In this document: positions 49,910 through 52,112 of the stretch, piece by piece
Numbering within the stretch: position 1 is the first letter of the stretch
Layout of the letters: each line of letters starts with the position of its first letter
Assembly (NCBI GenBank): GCA_902812365.1
Contig: CADDZC010000019.1
Coordinates: 1-52,112, forward strand
Direction of reading: 5' to 3'
DNA: 52,112 nucleotides
From: Acidobacteriota bacterium
GTDB taxonomy: Bacteria; Acidobacteriota; Terriglobia; UBA7540
The notes under the pieces: model-generated
Databases searched by the model: none
What the model was told of the DNA's origin: nothing
The model's input: the letters and a program-made list of their open reading frames with translations, nothing else
Made by a program: the position numbers and the translations under genes

Positions 49910-51045
49910 TAGGTATAGCGATTCCGCTGGCGGTCGCGGTGGCGTTCGAGGGCGAGCTCCACCAGGCGGTCAATCAGGCGGGGGTAAGGGAGTCCGCTGG
50001 CTTCCCAGAGTTTGGGATACATGCTGATGGGGGTGAAGCCGGGAATGGTGTTGATTTCGTTGACGTAAAGCGCTCCGCTGCGGCGGTCGAGCAGAAAATC
50101 GACACGGGCCATCCCGGCCCCATCCACCGCCTGGAAAGCGCGCCGGGAGAAATCCTGAACCTGGCGGGTTTGCCGCCGCGTGAGCGGAGCGGGAATCATC
50201 AGCTCGGAGCCTTTTTTAACATATTTGGCCTCGTAATCGTAAAACTCATTGACCGGTATGACCTCGCCGGGCACGGAAGCTTCGGGGTGGTCGTTGCCGA
50301 GCACGGCGCACTCGATTTCCCGGGCCGCGACGGCCTTTTCCGCCAAAATCTTCCGGTCGTACTGGGCGGCAAGATTTAAGGCCGGGGCTAGCTCGGCCGC
50401 CCCATGAACCTTGCTGATGCCGACCGATGAGCCCAGGTTCGCGGGCTTGACGAAGAGCGGGTAGCGAATCTTTCGGGCGATGGCGGCGGCGATGCGCTTC
50501 GGCTCCCGCTCCCAATCGCTCCGCAACACCCGCACCCAGTCGACAACTGGAAGACCGGCGTCGCGGAACAGCCGCTTCATCACATCCTTGTCCATGCCAG
50601 CGGCCGAGGCCAGCACGCCCGCCCCGACGTAGGGAATGCCCGCCAGGTCGAGCAATCCCTGTACGGTGCCGTCTTCTCCGAACGTTCCGTGCAGAACCGG
50701 GAAGATGACATCGGGCGCGGGAATATCCTCCTGGGGGCCGGGGGAGCCGGCGGCGCGCGGCGACGCCGGCTCGAGCGGGATGAGCCGCGGGCCCGCGGGG
50801 TCGACGGAGACCGTCACCGGGCAGCCGCTCGCCAGGGTGGCGGACAGCCAACGGCCGGCATCGGCGGGCGGGAGGCGGTCCGGAGCCAGACCGACCATCC
50901 AGCGTCCATCGCGGGTGATACCGATCAGCGCCGGTTCGTAGCGGTTGGGGTCAAGCGCCGCCAGCAGGGAGGCCGCCGAGGTGAGCGAGACTTCGTGCTC
51001 GCCGGAACGGCCGCCAAAAAGAATCCCGAGACGAAGCTTCTTCAT
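49900..51045 (-). CDS. ddl: D-alanine--D-alanine ligase
   Basis: A 381-residue ATP-grasp ligase that makes D-Ala-D-Ala for peptidoglycan. The N-terminal domain begins KKLRLGILFGGRSGEHEVSL, and VIFPVLHGTFGEDGTVQGLL contains the first substrate contact. The ATP-grasp part has YPLFVKPANLGSSVGISKVH, REIECAVLGND, a VPGEVIPVNEFYDYEAKY block and the metal-binding MARVDFLLDRRSGALYVNEIN followed by TIPGFTPISMYPKLWEASG, both in parts. The length exceeds E. coli DdlB because of loops around residues 75-110. ATG 51045 was preferred to a TTG three codons earlier. It is convergent with the glycosylase gene and shares strand with arginase. Confidence 0.96.
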   Translation of the reverse strand: MKKLRLGILFGGRSGEHEVSLTSAASLLAALDPNRYEPALIGITRDGRWMVGLAPDRLPPADAGRWLSATLASGCPVTVSVDPAGPRLIPLEPASPRAAGSPGPQEDIPAPDVIFPVLHGTFGEDGTVQGLLDLAGIPYVGAGVLASAAGMDKDVMKRLFRDAGLPVVDWVRVLRSDWEREPKRIAAAIARKIRYPLFVKPANLGSSVGISKVHGAAELAPALNLAAQYDRKILAEKAVAAREIECAVLGNDHPEASVPGEVIPVNEFYDYEAKYVKKGSELMIPAPLTRRQTRQVQDFSRRAFQAVDGAGMARVDFLLDRRSGALYVNEINTIPGFTPISMYPKLWEASGLPYPRLIDRLVELALERHRDRQRNRYTYQP

Positions 51046-51132
51046 GGTCGTCAATGGCTGTGAGGCGGGGCGCGCGTCGCGGCGTTTTCGGCCGCCCCCG
51101 GAAAAGCGGACGGCCGCCGCGCCCGCCGCCTT

Positions 51133-52038
51133 TTAGAGAATCTTCTTGCCGAGCGCTGAACTGGCCAGCCCCACCGCGAGGGCGGCGGTGCGATTGTGGG
51201 TGTCAAGGATCGGATTCACTTCGACGATTTCGAGCGACACCATCTTTTTGCTGTCGGCGATGATCTCCATGGCCAGGTGGGCTTCCCGAAATGTGATTCC
51301 GCCGGGCACGGGCGTTCCGACGCCGGGAGCTTCGTCGGGATCGACGACATCCATATCCAGGGAGACGGCGAAGCCGCCCGTGCCGCGCGTGGCCAGCTCG
51401 ATGCTCTTTTCCATGACCGCGCGCATGCCCTGTTCGTCGATATCCCTCATGGTGAAGACGTGGACGCCCGACTCCCGCACCTGCTGGCGCTCCCCGGCGT
51501 CAAGGTCCCGCGCCCCGATCAACACCGCGTTCTTGGCCTGGACCTTGGGCGAATCGCCGAACACATTCGTCAGGACCTCGGGGCCGAAGCCGAGAGCGGC
51601 CGCGAACGGCATGCCGTGAACGTTTCCGCTCGGGCTGGATTCCGGCGTGTTCATATCGGCATGGGCGTCGATCCAGAGGCAGCCGATCGTCTGACCCCGG
51701 TGGCGATAAAATTTCGAGACGCCGGCCAGGGTTCCTACGGCGATGGAATGGTCACCGCCAAGCGAGAGCGGGAAGAAGCCGAGCTCCAGGGTGTGGTAGA
51801 CGCGTTCAGCCAGTTCCCGGCAAGTCTCGGCGATCTCTTTCAGGTACTTGGCGCGGCGGTCGCCATAATGCTGCTCCTCGGCCAGCTTCACATGGATGTT
51901 GCCCGAGTCCTCGACCTGATGCCCGAGCTCCCGGAGCGCCGCGTTGAGACCGGCGGCCCGAACCGCCGACGGGCCCATATCGACGCCACGCCGCTCTTGC
52001 CCCAGATCGAGGGGTACGCCTAGAATGCGGATTTTCAT
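51133..52038 (-). CDS. rocF: Arginase
   Basis: A 301-residue ureohydrolase. Manganese ligands lie in PLSLGGDHSIAVG, LWIDAHADMNTP (the DAHAD cluster) and VSLDMDVVDPDEAPG. The SGNVHGMPFAAALG segment matches arginase (substrate loop), with GVGTPVPGGITFREAH beyond. The N-terminus MKIRILGVPLDLGQERRGVDMGP is typical. It converts arginine to ornithine and urea, and agmatinase or formimidoglutamase are less likely given the SGNVHG motif. ATG 52038 was chosen over an extension to 52065. GGGTGGGGG precedes it. The gene is separated from ddl by 87 bases. Confidence 0.95.
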   Translation of the reverse strand: MKIRILGVPLDLGQERRGVDMGPSAVRAAGLNAALRELGHQVEDSGNIHVKLAEEQHYGDRRAKYLKEIAETCRELAERVYHTLELGFFPLSLGGDHSIAVGTLAGVSKFYRHRGQTIGCLWIDAHADMNTPESSPSGNVHGMPFAAALGFGPEVLTNVFGDSPKVQAKNAVLIGARDLDAGERQQVRESGVHVFTMRDIDEQGMRAVMEKSIELATRGTGGFAVSLDMDVVDPDEAPGVGTPVPGGITFREAHLAMEIIADSKKMVSLEIVEVNPILDTHNRTAALAVGLASSALGKKIL

Positions 52039-52065
52039 AACGCCCCCACCCGAGGTTGAAGGCAA

Positions 52066-52112
52066 CCTCCTACGGTATCATAGCTGAGGGTGGGGGCGGC
52101 GCGGCCTAGGGG
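52066..52112 (-). promoter_or_regulatory. Partial upstream region of arginase gene
   Basis: Reading on the reverse strand, TATGAT (a -10-like hexamer) precedes the inverted repeat AGGTTG-CCTT-CAACCT, which lies 8-25 bases before the arginase ATG and extends slightly inside 52065. The window ends before a -35 could be assessed. Confidence 0.3.

Noticed and set aside
1-52112. Signs of prophage, insertion sequence, CRISPR array or integrated defence island
   Set aside because: No integrase, transposase, terminal repeats, spaced direct repeats or cas-like genes were seen; the excisionase-like HTH protein sits in a housekeeping cluster with no phage genes beside it.

Overview
The window is GC-rich chromosomal DNA from a Gram-negative (diderm), flagellated bacterium. 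It encodes a P-ring, an L-ring and LPS-export proteins. The gene content and protein style (HDOD protein beside a flg operon, an APC permease with a long TM1-TM2 insertion, a cluster of lptCA-lptB-rpoN-hpf-rapZ, MrfA/MrfB helicase-exonuclease pair, family 4 uracil-DNA glycosylase) best fit an Acidobacteriota lineage. That placement is inference from recalled family resemblance, not from a marker-gene tree. I see no tRNA, rRNA, CRISPR array, insertion sequence or prophage, so the window reads as core chromosome.

Layout. (1) 1-1007: the 3' end of a secreted or surface-type gene with a cysteine cluster, convergent with an orphan two-TM DUF4231 protein. (2) 1344-10824: an HDOD signalling gene, then a flagellar block flgF-flgG-flgA-flgH-flgI-flgJ (rod, P-ring, L-ring). 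A near-consensus sigma-28 promoter follows, then flgM, a small ORF, flgN, flgK and flgL (late genes, hook-filament junction). (3) 10939-19319: housekeeping genes ispH, nth (reverse, behind a 47-residue membrane peptide), larC overlapping metG, tatD, a polyprenyl diphosphate synthase and a CYTH phosphohydrolase. (4) 19454-29489: pcrA, a tiny basic protein, an amino-acid permease, an S1/P1-type zinc hydrolase, adenosine deaminase, and the DNA-repair pair mrfA-mrfB. (5) 29557-36449: a LysR regulator divergent from an RND pump operon in the unusual order pump-adaptor-outer-membrane channel. (6) 36652-45623: a fused LptC/LptA-like bridge protein, lptB, rpoN, hpf, rapZ, a protein made of three tandem excisionase-type helix-turn-helix units, and an MsbA-like flippase. 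(7) 45921-52038: yicC-gmk-rpoZ-coaBC-udg, then ddl and arginase on the reverse strand.

How the parts work together. The flagellar block is ordered by assembly stage, and the sigma-28 promoter divides the rod/ring genes from the FlgM checkpoint and late genes. Region 6 resembles the enterobacterial lptC-lptA-lptB-rpoN-hpf-ptsN-rapZ cluster, but LptC and LptA are one polypeptide, ptsN is missing, and a three-HTH protein follows rapZ. With the MsbA-like gene next door, lipid-A flipping and LPS bridge formation are encoded side by side. The two loci I would look at first for undescribed biology are the LptC/LptA fusion, with its possible leader peptide, and the triple-HTH protein.

Start codons were chosen from visible Shine-Dalgarno spacing and known family N-termini. 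Where two starts are plausible the entry says so. No database search or computation was run.
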